A DNA stretch of 64,000 bases from Litoribacillus peritrichatus (GCF_039537985.1 NZ_BAABBN010000017.1:248001-312000); one strand, 5' to 3'. Shown: positions 50,609 through 59,865, counted from the first letter of the stretch. Translations and numbers: made by a program. Notes: generated by a model from the sequence alone, not told the origin.

Positions 50609-51307
50609 TTGAAAAAGTTAATTGCAGTCACTGCACTGGCTTTGTCTTTTGCAGTGAATGCAGAAGTTGAAACCAAAAGTGAGCAGGTAGAACTTACTTC
50701 TGACCAACAACAACTTAGCTACGCTATTGGGGTGGTGTTTGGTAAACGGCTCGCTATGGAAGCAGAAGGGCTGGATATAGATGCGTTTGACCAAGGGTTA
50801 AGAGACAGTTATTCCCAGCAGGCGTTGAAACTGACCGATCAGCAAATTAAGCAAGCGTTTGAGCGTTTCCAGCAGGAAAAGCAGGCGGCTATGGAGCAAG
50901 AGTTTGAGCAGGTGTCGGCTGAGAACCTGCAGCGAGGTCAGCAATTTTTAATGCTGAACGCGCAAGAAGAAGGGGTTAATGAAATTGTTAAAGGCCTTCA
51001 GTATAAAGTAATCACTGCCGGTGAAGGCCAAAGCCCAAACGCTTCGGATGAAGTTGAAGTCCATTATCAGGGGCAGCTGTTGAACGGTCAGGTGTTCGAC
51101 AGCTCTTATAAGCAGGATAAGCCGGTTCGCTTTAAAGTGAATGAAGTCATACCGGGCTGGACCAAAGCCTTGCAGGAAATGAAAGAAGGCGATGTATGGC
51201 AGGTTTGGATTGCTTCTGATCTGGCGTACGGTCCAGGAGGCTCAGGGCCCATTGGCCCGAATGAATTACTTGAGTTCAAGGTTGAGTTGCTTAAAGTAAA
51301 CCCTTAA
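50609..51307 (+). CDS. FKBP-type peptidyl-prolyl isomerase, periplasmic (FkpA/Mip-like)
   Basis: 232 residues, starting with TTG after AAAGGT. A signal peptide (KKLIAVTALALSFAVNA, cut near residue 19) precedes a helical dimerisation region (about 30-125) and the FKBP domain: VEVHYQGQLLNGQVFDSSY, VIPGWTKALQEMKEGDVWQVWIASDLAYG, IGPNELLEFKVELL. It accelerates prolyl isomerisation and acts as a chaperone for envelope proteins. It lies 21 bases after copy 1 of the DUF4124 gene, so the two are co-transcribed; a strong terminator follows. Confidence 0.94.
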   Translation: MKKLIAVTALALSFAVNAEVETKSEQVELTSDQQQLSYAIGVVFGKRLAMEAEGLDIDAFDQGLRDSYSQQALKLTDQQIKQAFERFQQEKQAAMEQEFEQVSAENLQRGQQFLMLNAQEEGVNEIVKGLQYKVITAGEGQSPNASDEVEVHYQGQLLNGQVFDSSYKQDKPVRFKVNEVIPGWTKALQEMKEGDVWQVWIASDLAYGPGGSGPIGPNELLEFKVELLKVNP

Positions 51308-51339
51308 TTCGCAATAATTCAGATCGACTCGTTTGATGC

Positions 51340-51374
51340 AAGCCGTAGTGATGAATCAATCACTGCGGCTTTTT
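51340..51374 (+). terminator. rho-independent terminator after the FKBP gene
   Basis: AAGCCGTAGTGAT pairs with ATCACTGCGGCTT (13 bp, one T-G wobble) and runs into a T stretch, 33 bases after the FKBP stop. It separates the second DUF4124 gene as its own unit. Confidence 0.92.
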
Positions 51375-51491
51375 CATATTTGTTTCATGGTCTTCTTCCT
51401 TCATTCTGTATTCTCTGCTGTATACTTCTGAAATCTGAACCATAATTTAGATACCTGTTTTATGATGATCCGGATGAGGCGATAGAATTTT

Positions 51492-51965
51492 ATGAAGTTG
51501 ATGATCAAGCTGCTATTACTAGGCTTAGTCGGTGCCATTGTTGCCCCTATGTTAATTAAAGGGCCGGACGGTCGGCCGTTAATGTCTTGGCAGGACTTCT
51601 TCTCTTCCTCGGATTCAGGCGCTGCCAGCGTATCTTCATTGCCCCAGTCTTCTTCTGGTGTTACGACCGTTTATAAGTGGAAAGACGCAGAAGGGCAGTG
51701 GCACTTTTCTGATAAAGCCATCGAGGGTGAAAATCACGAAACGCTGAAATACAACCCGAATGCCAATATCATTCAGTCATTGGCCAAGAAGGAAGAAGAG
51801 TCTGAGATTGAAGTTAAGCCGGTTGCCGCCCTTAAAGAAACCTCCGGTCCGTCGTTAACCACGGTTCCGCTGACGGAGGTGCCTGAGTTAATGGATCAGG
51901 CTAAACAATATCAATCACTGATTGATCAGAGAAATAAAAGTCTCGAGCAGTTTAAACGTAACTGA
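51492..51965 (+). CDS. DUF4124-domain membrane-anchored protein (copy 2)
   Basis: 157 residues. The blocks of the first copy recur in order: helix IKLLLLGLVGAIVAPML, KGPDGRPLMSWQDFF, TTVYKWKDAEGQWHFSD, ETLKYNPNANIIQSLAKKEE, and the C-terminal VPLTEVPELMDQAKQYQSLIDQRNKSLEQF. The Gly-rich insert of copy 1 is absent. Membrane anchored, domain outside the cytoplasm. Identity by eye is high in the core, so this is a local duplication with the FKBP gene trapped or retained between. Function unknown. Confidence 0.82.
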   Translation: MKLMIKLLLLGLVGAIVAPMLIKGPDGRPLMSWQDFFSSSDSGAASVSSLPQSSSGVTTVYKWKDAEGQWHFSDKAIEGENHETLKYNPNANIIQSLAKKEEESEIEVKPVAALKETSGPSLTTVPLTEVPELMDQAKQYQSLIDQRNKSLEQFKRN

Positions 51966-51978
51966 AGCGGCAATCAGG

Positions 51979-52956
51979 TTACTGTTTAAAGCGGTTTAAT
52001 AAGCCGTTTGAGCCCATGGCCAGAATTACATTGCCATTGCCGAAGGTTAAATCCGTAATGTGGCTTGCTTCCCGGTACACTTGCGGTCTGATGTGCGCTT
52101 TCCAGCGTTTAATCAGAGCGCCTGTATTGGCATCGTGCAGTTGTACATGACCGTCAAACAAACCGAGTAATAATTTGCTGTCGTCCTTTGAAAACCGGGC
52201 GGCTGAAATTCGGTTCCTTTCTGTGCCTGTTGTGGCAATTTGGTTACCGTTTTCCAAATCGTAGAGGTAGCCTTCATCCAGATAGGATGAAACAAATGCC
52301 GTAGTTCCCTGATTGTTACTGACCACCAGGTCAACCGGGTATTTGTGCGTCCAGCTCAGTACTTTTTCACCAGTTCGCCAGTTCCATAAGTGAGCGTTCA
52401 GGTCTTCAGATCCGGTGAGCAAGAAGTTGCTGTTGGCCACAAAACTCGCTGAACGAACGGTATCTTGATGTGGAAAGGAACGAAGGATTTGCCCGGTGTT
52501 TATGTCTAAGATACTGGCCAGATTATCCCGTCGGCCTAAGACGGCGATACTTCCTGAAGGATTTAAACTTAATGAATGCAAAATTGCAGGTGCAGTCCAA
52601 AAACCCAGTGACTTGCCGGTTTCAGCGTTCCAGGCCACCATATTTTTCTGGTCGGAAGTCATCGCCGTTTGGCCATTGGACGACATGGCTGTCAGGGTAA
52701 GATCAGAGAATGCGCCGGATTGATGGTTCCAGTTATACAGTCGTTGATTGTCGGAAATGGTCCAAAGAGAACCGCCGTGGTTGATGGATGAAATAACCAC
52801 CTTTGACCCAGTGGCGTCCATCTTTCCATCCCGAACGCCCTGAATGGCGTATTCATTCGTTTCAGCGGGTGGCTCTTCGGCACAGCCGCTGAGAAACAGA
52901 GTGGTAAACAGCAATAGAAGAATGAGCTGTGCTGTTACGGGTAGTTTTGTTTTCAT
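51979..52956 (-). CDS. WD40-like repeat lipoprotein
   Basis: 325 residues with lipobox LSGC (Cys25) after a hydrophobic signal. The mature protein holds about seven WD40-type blades (SINHGGSLWTISDNQRLYNWN, SLSLNPSGSIAVLGRRDNLASILDI, SASFVANSNFLLTGSEDLNAHLWNW, AARFSKDDSKLLLGLFDGHVQLHD). Beta-propellers of this type serve as binding platforms. It should face the periplasm or the outer membrane. No partner is evident. It converges with copy 2 of the DUF4124 gene, 13 bases apart. Confidence 0.83.
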   Translation of the reverse strand: MKTKLPVTAQLILLLLFTTLFLSGCAEEPPAETNEYAIQGVRDGKMDATGSKVVISSINHGGSLWTISDNQRLYNWNHQSGAFSDLTLTAMSSNGQTAMTSDQKNMVAWNAETGKSLGFWTAPAILHSLSLNPSGSIAVLGRRDNLASILDINTGQILRSFPHQDTVRSASFVANSNFLLTGSEDLNAHLWNWRTGEKVLSWTHKYPVDLVVSNNQGTTAFVSSYLDEGYLYDLENGNQIATTGTERNRISAARFSKDDSKLLLGLFDGHVQLHDANTGALIKRWKAHIRPQVYREASHITDLTFGNGNVILAMGSNGLLNRFKQ

Positions 52957-53086
52957 CCACTCTGCTCTTGGTTATCTTGGGGCATCATACGAAAAATACA
53001 GTTAATTAAGATATTTGTCGGCAGTAATGAAAAAGGCTTTAGTTTCAGATGTATAAATACGTGACGCCGGAAGAGCCAGGTTACCT

Positions 53087-53563
53087 TTAGGCAACCAGCT
53101 CTTTATGACTGTTATGAAGGCACTCGATGAGTTGGTCTTCAAGTACAAAACGCTCTTCTAATGCTTCGCCAAGCAAAGACAGTTTGTCCGGTAGTTCATC
53201 CAGTAAGTTGCTGCCGTGTTCACTGTTGTCGTACTGATCATTGAAGTCGAGTGCGATTTCGGTGGTTTCCTGAATTTTCGGGAACAAGCGTTTTGCCAAT
53301 TCCAAACCACCATCGTTGAACTCATCGGCCTCTTTTAACAATTGCTCGTAGACTTCAAAGTGTCCGGCGGAGACATAATCCACCAGTAATTGACATAATT
53401 TCTGGATGTTTCGTGAGCAGGGGCCTTCGCTATCCGCTTCTCGAGATACACTGCTTAATTGACAGTAGAGAACGATCAACTCTTGTCGTTCTGCAATCCA
53501 ACGATCAATGATGTCACTGACACCGCCCCACCGTTCTTTGGCTGTTTTACAGTTTTCAAGCAT
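53087..53563 (-). CDS. rsd: Rsd/AlgQ, anti-sigma-70 regulator
   Basis: 158 residues. The four-helix bundle family is clear: WGGVSDIIDRWIAERQELIVLYCQL, CQLLVDYVSAGHFEVYEQLL and LSLLGEALEERFVLEDQLIECL match E. coli Rsd and Pseudomonas AlgQ. It binds the C-terminal part of sigma-70 and shifts RNA polymerase toward alternative sigma factors in stationary phase. It lies alone between a WD40-like lipoprotein gene and dsbB, the same rsd-dsbB neighbourhood seen in pseudomonads. Confidence 0.94.
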   Translation of the reverse strand: MLENCKTAKERWGGVSDIIDRWIAERQELIVLYCQLSSVSREADSEGPCSRNIQKLCQLLVDYVSAGHFEVYEQLLKEADEFNDGGLELAKRLFPKIQETTEIALDFNDQYDNSEHGSNLLDELPDKLSLLGEALEERFVLEDQLIECLHNSHKELVA

Positions 53564-53711
53564 GGTCTTTTTCCCTTGTTCATCAGTCTAAAGCTGATGT
53601 CTATTTTAATTATGGGGCTATCCATTACCTTCTGAACAGGCCATTTTGATGGTCAGCTACTTGAATAACTCACCGGATGGCTTCTTGTTTATAACCTGAC
53701 TCTAATGAGTT

Positions 53712-54224
53712 TCAAAGAGACTTGTCAACATTTTTACTGCGCCAAAGCAACGCTGAAAAAATTCCATAGCAGATAAATACGATGATCATCCAGTTTGGCA
53801 TGGTCAGTCCTAAGAAATTCCAGCTGACGTCGGTACAGGAGGCCGTACCGGATAACATCGCGGTAAGCACTTCTTGAAACGGCATGATTTCAATCATGTA
53901 TTCCAGTGGCGCGCCACAGCTTGGGATGTCTTCCGGAGGGAAGGCTTGAATCCAGCTATGACGGATGGAAATGGCAATACCGGCAAGGCTGGTCAGTCCG
54001 GCCAACGATGCATAAACTTTTTTGCCGGTGAATGATTTAGGGTTATGGACTAGGGTGATCAGAGCAATCAGGCCGATGGCTAATACGACGATGCGCTGCA
54101 TAATACACATTGGACATGGCTCCAGCTCCATGACCAGCTCAAAGTAATAAGCGGCACCCAGCAGAGAAACAGAGGCAATAACGGTGAGGGCGCAAAGCGC
54201 TCTTAAGTTTGTGAGCAAAAACAT
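53712..54224 (-). CDS. dsbB: DsbB, disulfide bond oxidoreductase
   Basis: 170 residues, four membrane helices. The two redox pairs are intact: Cys37-Cys40 in PCPMC and Cys103/Cys130 in PSCG and ASCTD. It reoxidises DsbA and passes electrons to quinone at the inner membrane. IMQR after the first pair is the conserved quinone-side motif. No ribosome-binding problem is seen (GGAAAATACC precedes the ATG). It lies 148 bases upstream of rsd on the same strand. Confidence 0.95.
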   Translation of the reverse strand: MFLLTNLRALCALTVIASVSLLGAAYYFELVMELEPCPMCIMQRIVVLAIGLIALITLVHNPKSFTGKKVYASLAGLTSLAGIAISIRHSWIQAFPPEDIPSCGAPLEYMIEIMPFQEVLTAMLSGTASCTDVSWNFLGLTMPNWMIIVFICYGIFSALLWRSKNVDKSL

Positions 54225-54348
54225 AGTTGGTATTTTCCTGTTGGCCTGATAGCGTTGTAAACTTTAATTAGAAAAGAGTTTACTCATTTAGTTCAATAAC
54301 TTAAATGACATAAGCTATGCTTCTTGAATATAACTAGGGAGAAGAGAT

Positions 54349-54738
54349 ATGTTTAAGCGTTGTCTGCTGCTGTTAAGTGCTTTGTGTTTATTGGGTGGCG
54401 GGCCTGTTTATGCCGTGTCATACGTAACGTTTGATGAACATTTTACGACAAATTTTGGTGATCCGGAAAAGCCGAAATTAAGTTACCTGAGGGTGAATGT
54501 TTCAATGAAAGTGGCTGACGATTCAACGGCAACTCGGGTTCGTGGTCATGAGCCATTCATTCGGGATTTAATCATTCGTCATCTGGTCCGGCAGAAAGTT
54601 GAAACAGTGCGTACCGAAGAAGCAAAAACACAGCTTTTAACCGATATTAAGACGTCGGTGACTGAATTCTTAACAGAGGAAGAAGGTGAACCTTTGGTTG
54701 AGGATGTTTTATTTACTGAGTTTGTCGTTCAGGAGTAA
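54349..54738 (+). CDS. FliL-like protein
   Basis: 129 residues with a signal anchor (CLLLLSALCLLGGGPVYA) and the FliL-type periplasmic domain: FTTNFGDPEKPKLSYLRVNVSMKVAD, HEPFIRDLIIRHLVRQKVETVRTEE, LLTDIKTSVTEFL, VLFTEFVVQE. FliL sits at the flagellar motor beside the stator. Here it is far from any flagellar operon, so it is a FliL paralogue, common in marine gamma-proteobacteria, whose own role is not known. Single gene divergent from dsbB. Confidence 0.85.
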   Translation: MFKRCLLLLSALCLLGGGPVYAVSYVTFDEHFTTNFGDPEKPKLSYLRVNVSMKVADDSTATRVRGHEPFIRDLIIRHLVRQKVETVRTEEAKTQLLTDIKTSVTEFLTEEEGEPLVEDVLFTEFVVQE

Positions 54739-54782
54739 CGGATCAGGCAGGAGGGTTTTAATTTTAAGAATTGAAGCACTTC

Positions 54783-54822
54783 AGTGCATGAACAAGAGAG
54801 GGTTCTTCTTTGTTTATGCACT
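54783..54822 (-). terminator. hairpin overlapping the rmf stop codon
   Basis: AGTGCAT and ATGCACT (54783-54789, 54816-54822) enclose further imperfect pairing of AACAAGA- and TCTTTGTT-like tracts. It begins inside the last codons of rmf on the minus strand. No long T-run, so it may be a 3' stabiliser as much as a terminator. Confidence 0.5.
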
Positions 54823-55002
54823 CAGGCGTTCTTGATGTTCTTCAAAGTAATCGTGGCCGTCATCACGGCCGGCTTCCCAGGCTGCAATCAACACATCCGT
54901 CGCATAAGGGCAGTTTTCACGGTTGCCGGTAACACCCGTCATGTACCCTCTTCGATAGGCCTTATCCATCGATTCCAGTGAGTAATCTTTGTCGTTTAAC
55001 AA
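54814..55002 (-). CDS. rmf: ribosome modulation factor
   Basis: 62 residues from a TTG preceded by GGAG at nine bases; an ATG at residue 12 would give 51 residues. AYRRGYMTGVTGNRENCPY aligns with the E. coli RMF block ending in CPY, and AAWEAGRDDG with its WxxGWREA. RMF joins 70S ribosomes into inactive 100S dimers in stationary phase. The C-terminus DYFEEHQERLSA differs from E. coli and is more acidic. It is a single gene; the upstream region is AT-rich. 6S RNA and Rsd, also stationary-phase regulators, lie within 8 kb. Confidence 0.86.
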   Translation of the reverse strand: MLNDKDYSLESMDKAYRRGYMTGVTGNRENCPYATDVLIAAWEAGRDDGHDYFEEHQERLSA

Positions 55003-55133
55003 AACACAACACTCCGTTTCACTATAACTAACAATAAGTTACATTTAATTTACAGTTTGTAACTCTAGCAAAAAAAAATAGAGTGTGAAGTCAAAAACCA
55101 AATAAATGTGAAGTTTTGCAGTTTATTTTCAAG

Positions 55134-56729
55134 TTACCTGTTAGAAAAGTTTTCTAAGTATTTGTTAAATATGGTGTTATCTTGATTTTCTAGTTCTTTT
55201 TGTTGACCCAACGAAAGTTGGCTTTTTTGAACAGACTGTTCAATAAACGCTGGCGTCAGCGGTACGTTTCTTAATTCGGTAGCGTGTTTTTGGCTGATTT
55301 CAATGCCAAACTCTTGAAAACTGGCGTTATTTTCTATCATCCACTGAAGTTGTTTATGGGACGGAAGTTCTGCCGGGTCAGTTAACAGGCTTTGATAGTG
55401 GCGCACGCTGTCGGTGTAGGATAACTCGGTTTGATTCTGATCCAGCAGAGAAGCTATTTTCTGAATTTCTTCGAAAACCTTTAAGCCTTCTTCTTTTATG
55501 GAATAACGTTTGCCTTCCAGTTGAATTGTGTATTCCGGATCGCTGCCTTCGTAAGCCATGCCCACCAGGTTGTGCGATAGATTTTTACATTCTTCAGGGT
55601 CAACTTCAGGGCTGTCTGCCAGCAAACAGAACGTAAGAAATGAATCCATGAAGGCAATCTGGCGTGCATCAATGCCGGTAGTGATGAAGGGATTGATGTC
55701 TAGGCAGCGCACTTCAATGTACTCGACACCCCGGTTTGATAAGGCTTCCAGTGGCTTTTCCTGGTCTTGAGTGGTGCGTTTGGGGCGAATGTCGCTGTAG
55801 AACTCATTTTCAATTTGAAGAATGTTGGTGTTCAGCTGTTTGAATTGTCCCGACTCATCTTTCATACCCAGTTTTTGATAAGGAACGTACGGTGTTTTGA
55901 CCGCATGGTTCAGCGTGGTGATGTAGTTCTCCAGGCTGTTATAGCAAATGGTCAAATCCGACTGGGCGCTGTTCTGGTAACCCAGATCGCTCATGCGTAG
56001 GGAAGTGCCTTTTGGGGCATACAGGGTATCTTTGGCATGGCCTGTGAGTTGGTGGTGTCTGTCATCGACGAAACTGGCCGACACGGCCGGAGAGGCACCA
56101 AATAAATAAATCAGCAACCAGGAATAACGCTTAAAGTTTCGAATCAAGGCAAAGTATCGTTCCGAACGAAACTCCTGAAGTGGCTGTTTGTCTCCTCGTA
56201 GTGCCTGATATTTTGGCCAGAAACTGTCCGGCATGGAGAAATTGTAGTGGACGCCGGCAATGCTTTGCATCAAACGGCCGTAGCGATGCCATAAACCATG
56301 ACGGTAAACATGCTTAAGCTGGCCAATGTTGGAGCTGCCGTATTCGGCAATGCGGATGTCCAGTTCGTTGGCAATATGGCAGGGCATACTGCAGCCCCAA
56401 ATCATTTCATTGTCCAGATTTTGCTGGGTAAACGCATGGAGTTTATACAGATAGTCTGCCACTTGGTTCGGGCTGGTCAGTGCCGGTGTAATAAATTCAA
56501 GCAATGCTTCGGAGTAATCTGTGGTGATGTCTGGATGCGTCAGTGCCGAGCCCAAAGCCTCAGGATGATTCTTTTGAGATATTTGACCAGAAAGGTTGAC
56601 TCGCAAACCTTCTTTTTCCAATCCGCGACGAATTTGAGTGAATTCATTGTTGAATTCGGCGGACTGAAACTGGCTGTAATGAGTTGGGTTAATGTGTGGC
56701 AAGATGCAACTTCCTATGGCAGACATCAT
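55134..56729 (-). CDS. gshA: GshA, glutamate-cysteine ligase
   Basis: 531 residues (E. coli 518). Family motifs: RRGLEKEGLRV near the N-terminus, TDYSEALLEFITP (glutamate and metal site), WGCSMPC, GVHYNFSMPD, YLFGASPAV, LRMSDLGYQN and RGVEYIEVRCLDINPF. It catalyses the first, limiting step of glutathione synthesis, joining glutamate and cysteine with ATP. Two adjacent ATG codons compete as start; neither has a clear ribosome-binding site. Single gene, following tex and its terminator on the same strand. Confidence 0.95.
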   Translation of the reverse strand: MMSAIGSCILPHINPTHYSQFQSAEFNNEFTQIRRGLEKEGLRVNLSGQISQKNHPEALGSALTHPDITTDYSEALLEFITPALTSPNQVADYLYKLHAFTQQNLDNEMIWGCSMPCHIANELDIRIAEYGSSNIGQLKHVYRHGLWHRYGRLMQSIAGVHYNFSMPDSFWPKYQALRGDKQPLQEFRSERYFALIRNFKRYSWLLIYLFGASPAVSASFVDDRHHQLTGHAKDTLYAPKGTSLRMSDLGYQNSAQSDLTICYNSLENYITTLNHAVKTPYVPYQKLGMKDESGQFKQLNTNILQIENEFYSDIRPKRTTQDQEKPLEALSNRGVEYIEVRCLDINPFITTGIDARQIAFMDSFLTFCLLADSPEVDPEECKNLSHNLVGMAYEGSDPEYTIQLEGKRYSIKEEGLKVFEEIQKIASLLDQNQTELSYTDSVRHYQSLLTDPAELPSHKQLQWMIENNASFQEFGIEISQKHATELRNVPLTPAFIEQSVQKSQLSLGQQKELENQDNTIFNKYLENFSNR

Positions 56730-56800
56730 GAATTTTTTACTGAGGTTAGACCGGATTTTTTGATTCGGCTAACCGAGTTGGTTTACGACGCATAACTGCA

Positions 56801-56838
56801 AAAAAAGTTGCAATCAAAGCGAAAATCTTTGATTGCAA
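56801..56838 (-). terminator. strong rho-independent terminator of tex
   Basis: 12-bp perfect stem TTGCAATCAAAG/CTTTGATTGCAA with 7-base loop, followed on the minus strand by a run of seven T. It begins only 8 bases after the tex stop codon. Confidence 0.95.
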
Positions 56839-56845
56839 CGTTGGG

Positions 56846-59176
56846 TTAAAGTCGTTTTTTACCTTTCTGGTTTTTGTTCTGAGCCTGAGCAAACAGCGCT
56901 GCCATGGTGTTATTGCCACCGTCGGACTTGGATGCGGTTTGTTGTTGGCGTGCCGCTCTGGAAGGCTTTTGCGGTGCCGCACCGCCAGGCCGTTTTTCGG
57001 ACTGTTCATTCGCATCGTCAGACATTCGCATGGACAAACCGATGCGTTTTCTGGCGACGTCCACTTCCATGACTTTTACCTTAACGATATCGCCTGCTTT
57101 CACGACCTGGCGTGGGTCACTGATGAAGGTGTCTGACATGGCAGAAATGTGAACCAACCCGTCCTGATGAACGCCTACGTCCACAAAAGCCCCAAAATTG
57201 GTGACGTTTGTAACAACGCCCTCCAGGATCATGTTGTCTTTCAGATCGGAGATTTTTTCCACGCCCTCCATGAAAGTGGCTGCTTTAAATTCCGGACGGG
57301 GATCGCGTCCCGGTTTTTCCAGTTCTTTCAGAATGTCTTTGATGGTGGGTAAACCAAACTGGTCGTTGACGTAGCTTTCGGCGTTTACGGCACGCAAGGT
57401 CGACGTGTCTCCCATCAGGGATTTGATGTCTGCATTTTGCTTTGCCGAGATTTCTTTGACGACACTGTAGGCTTCAGGGTGAACACTGGAAGCATCAAGA
57501 GGATTGCTGCCGTTCATGATTCTTAAGAAACCAGCGGCCTGCTCAAATGCTTTCGGCCCAAGCCTTGCAACGTCCTTTAATTGGCTGCGGGATGCAAATT
57601 GGCCGTTGTTGTCTCGGTGCGCAACAATGTTGTTGGCGATGGTGGTGTTCAGACCAGAAACCCGGCTGAGTAATGGCGCGGAAGCCGTGTTCAGGTCGAC
57701 GCCGACGCCGTTTACACAGTCTTCAATAACCGTGTCCAGGCTGCGAGCCAACTCCACCTGACTCACGTCGTGTTGATACTGACCTACACCGATGGACTTA
57801 GGTTCGATTTTTACCAGCTCGGCCAACGGGTCTTGCAAGCGACGGGCGATGGATACCGCGCCACGAATGGTCACGTCCAGGTCCGGGAATTCTTTCGCGG
57901 CAAACTCGGAAGCCGAGTAAACGGAAGCGCCTGCTTCACTGACCACGATTTTGGTCAGTTTCAATTCTGGGTGCTTCTTCATTAATTCGCCCGCGAGCTT
58001 GTCGGTTTCCCGTGATGCGGTGCCGTTGCCGATGCTGATCAGTTCAATGGCGTGTTTTTTACACAGTGCGGCCAGAATCTGAATGGCCTGATCCCATTTT
58101 CGTTGCGGTTCATGAGGAAAAATAGCGCCGTGATCGACGACTTTGCCGGTAGCGTCGATGGCCGCGACTTTGACTCCGGTACGGAAACCCGGGTCAAGCC
58201 CTAAGGTTGCTCTTGGGCCGGCCGGGGCGGCTAATAACAAATCTTTCAGGTTTTGTGAGAAAACTTTGATGGCTTCGTTTTCAGCCGTTTCCCGGATTTT
58301 ACCCATCAGCTCGGTTTCTAAGTGGGTGAGCAATTTTACACGCCAGGTCCAGCGAACGACTTCTTGCAGCCAGGTATCGGCAGCTCGACCTTTGTCTTCG
58401 ATCAACCAAAAGTCGGCAATCATTTGTTCGCAAGGCGAACGCTTGATCTCTGGGTTGCCTGCAACAATGTTGAAATTGAGGATGCCTTCGTTACGACCGC
58501 GTAAGATGGCCAGTGCTCGGTGGCTTGGGACGGATTTTAACGGTTCGTCGTGTTCAAAATAATCCCGGAATTTGGCACCTTCGTTTTCTTTGCCCTCGAT
58601 CACCCGGACGCTCAAAGTGCCTTCTTGCCATAAGAAGTGGCGCAATTTTTCCAATAGGTTGGCATTTTCGCTGAACCGTTCCATGAGAATGTACTTGGCA
58701 CCATCCAGCGCAGCCTTGGTGTCTGCAATGCTGTTTTCCGGATCAACATACTTGGTGGCTTCTTTTTCCGGGTCGCTGGCTGGGATTTCATAAAGTACGT
58801 CGGCCAAAGGCTCCAAACCCGCTTCACGTGCAATCTGGGCCTTGGTGCGGCGCTTTTTCTTATAAGGTAAGTAGAGGTCTTCAAGGCGGTTTTTGGTGTC
58901 GGCGGCTTCAATGTCTTTGATCAGCTCGTCGGTCAGCTTACCTTGCTCTTCAATGCTTTTAAGAATAGTAATCCGGCGGTCTTCCAGTTCTCGTAAGTAG
59001 CGAAGACGGTCTTCCAGGTTACGAAGTTGGCTGTCGTCGAGTGCGCCGGTGACTTCTTTACGGTAACGGGCAATGAATGGAACGGTTGCACCTTCATCTA
59101 ACAAAGCAACGGCGGCTTCTACTTGTTGCTGTCGGATGTTCAGTTCGTTGGCTATTGCTTTGTATATGCGATCCAT
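56846..59176 (-). CDS. tex: Tex, RNA-binding transcription accessory protein
   Basis: 776 residues. Domains in order: Tex N-terminal helical region (ALLDEGATVPFIARYRKEVTGALDD), YqgF-like RNase-H fold (TLGLDPGFRTGVKVAAID), helix-hairpin-helix repeats (DLNTASAPLLSRVSGLN, FASRSQLKDVARLGPKAFEQAAGFLRI), and a C-terminal S1 domain (LEGVVTNVTNFGAFVDVGVHQDGLVHIS) before a Gln/Lys-rich tail. Tex binds RNA and influences transcription and stress survival; its exact role is unsettled. Single gene ending in a strong terminator. Confidence 0.95.
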   Translation of the reverse strand: MDRIYKAIANELNIRQQQVEAAVALLDEGATVPFIARYRKEVTGALDDSQLRNLEDRLRYLRELEDRRITILKSIEEQGKLTDELIKDIEAADTKNRLEDLYLPYKKKRRTKAQIAREAGLEPLADVLYEIPASDPEKEATKYVDPENSIADTKAALDGAKYILMERFSENANLLEKLRHFLWQEGTLSVRVIEGKENEGAKFRDYFEHDEPLKSVPSHRALAILRGRNEGILNFNIVAGNPEIKRSPCEQMIADFWLIEDKGRAADTWLQEVVRWTWRVKLLTHLETELMGKIRETAENEAIKVFSQNLKDLLLAAPAGPRATLGLDPGFRTGVKVAAIDATGKVVDHGAIFPHEPQRKWDQAIQILAALCKKHAIELISIGNGTASRETDKLAGELMKKHPELKLTKIVVSEAGASVYSASEFAAKEFPDLDVTIRGAVSIARRLQDPLAELVKIEPKSIGVGQYQHDVSQVELARSLDTVIEDCVNGVGVDLNTASAPLLSRVSGLNTTIANNIVAHRDNNGQFASRSQLKDVARLGPKAFEQAAGFLRIMNGSNPLDASSVHPEAYSVVKEISAKQNADIKSLMGDTSTLRAVNAESYVNDQFGLPTIKDILKELEKPGRDPRPEFKAATFMEGVEKISDLKDNMILEGVVTNVTNFGAFVDVGVHQDGLVHISAMSDTFISDPRQVVKAGDIVKVKVMEVDVARKRIGLSMRMSDDANEQSEKRPGGAAPQKPSRAARQQQTASKSDGGNNTMAALFAQAQNKNQKGKKRL

Positions 59177-59340
59177 AGGTGTCCTGTAGGTCTGGTCGTT
59201 CCAACTTGGTGTTTGATTCGGTTAATGACGGCAATAAAATGACTACCGAAGTCTGGTCGGTTTTCTGTGTTAACCGATAATAATGGGTTCGGTTTACTCA
59301 TATTCAAGTGTTGATGGTCAGTCATTGCCATTTTTTGTGC

Positions 59341-59799
59341 TTATTTTGCGCTTTCCATAATAAAATGCCAATGATTCGAATCAATGGGCATGACGCTGAG
59401 TCTTGAACCTTTACTGATCAGGGATATGTCGGCCAGCGCTTTTTGCTGCTTGATCCAGGATAGAGTTATTGGTTGATTGAACTTTTGTTTGAATTTCAGA
59501 TCCACTACAAACCACCTGGGGCTTTCTGGGCTGTGCTTGGGGTCGTAACCTGAGTGTTGCGGGTTTTCCGCTGTCGGGTCTGGATAGTGACTGGTGACGA
59601 CTTCGGATACGCCAACAATGGCCGGTTGTTTACAGCTGGAGTGATAGAAAAAGACCAGATCACCGGTTTGCATTAATTTTAAATTATTTCGTGCTTGGTA
59701 GTTTCGGACGCCATCCCACATTTCGGTACCGTTGGTTTGGTTGATCAAATCATCAATGCTGAAGCTGTCCGGTTCGGATTTTACAAGCCAGTAGTTCAT
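59341..59799 (-). CDS. EVE-domain protein
   Basis: 152 residues, nearly all one EVE domain: NYWLVKSEPDSFSIDDL, WDGVRNYQARNNLKLMQTGDLVFFYHSS, IVGVSEVVTSHYPD, and RWFVVDLKFKQKF. EVE is a PUA-like fold that reads modified bases; bacterial single-domain forms relate to human THYN1. It may bind modified nucleic acid. Single gene, divergent from the 52-residue membrane protein. Confidence 0.93.
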   Translation of the reverse strand: MNYWLVKSEPDSFSIDDLINQTNGTEMWDGVRNYQARNNLKLMQTGDLVFFYHSSCKQPAIVGVSEVVTSHYPDPTAENPQHSGYDPKHSPESPRWFVVDLKFKQKFNQPITLSWIKQQKALADISLISKGSRLSVMPIDSNHWHFIMESAK

Positions 59800-59865
59800 G
59801 TCGTTTCCTGTGTAAAGGGGATATCTCTGTAACGGTATGTGCGAACTTGTGAAGGTATGTATATG

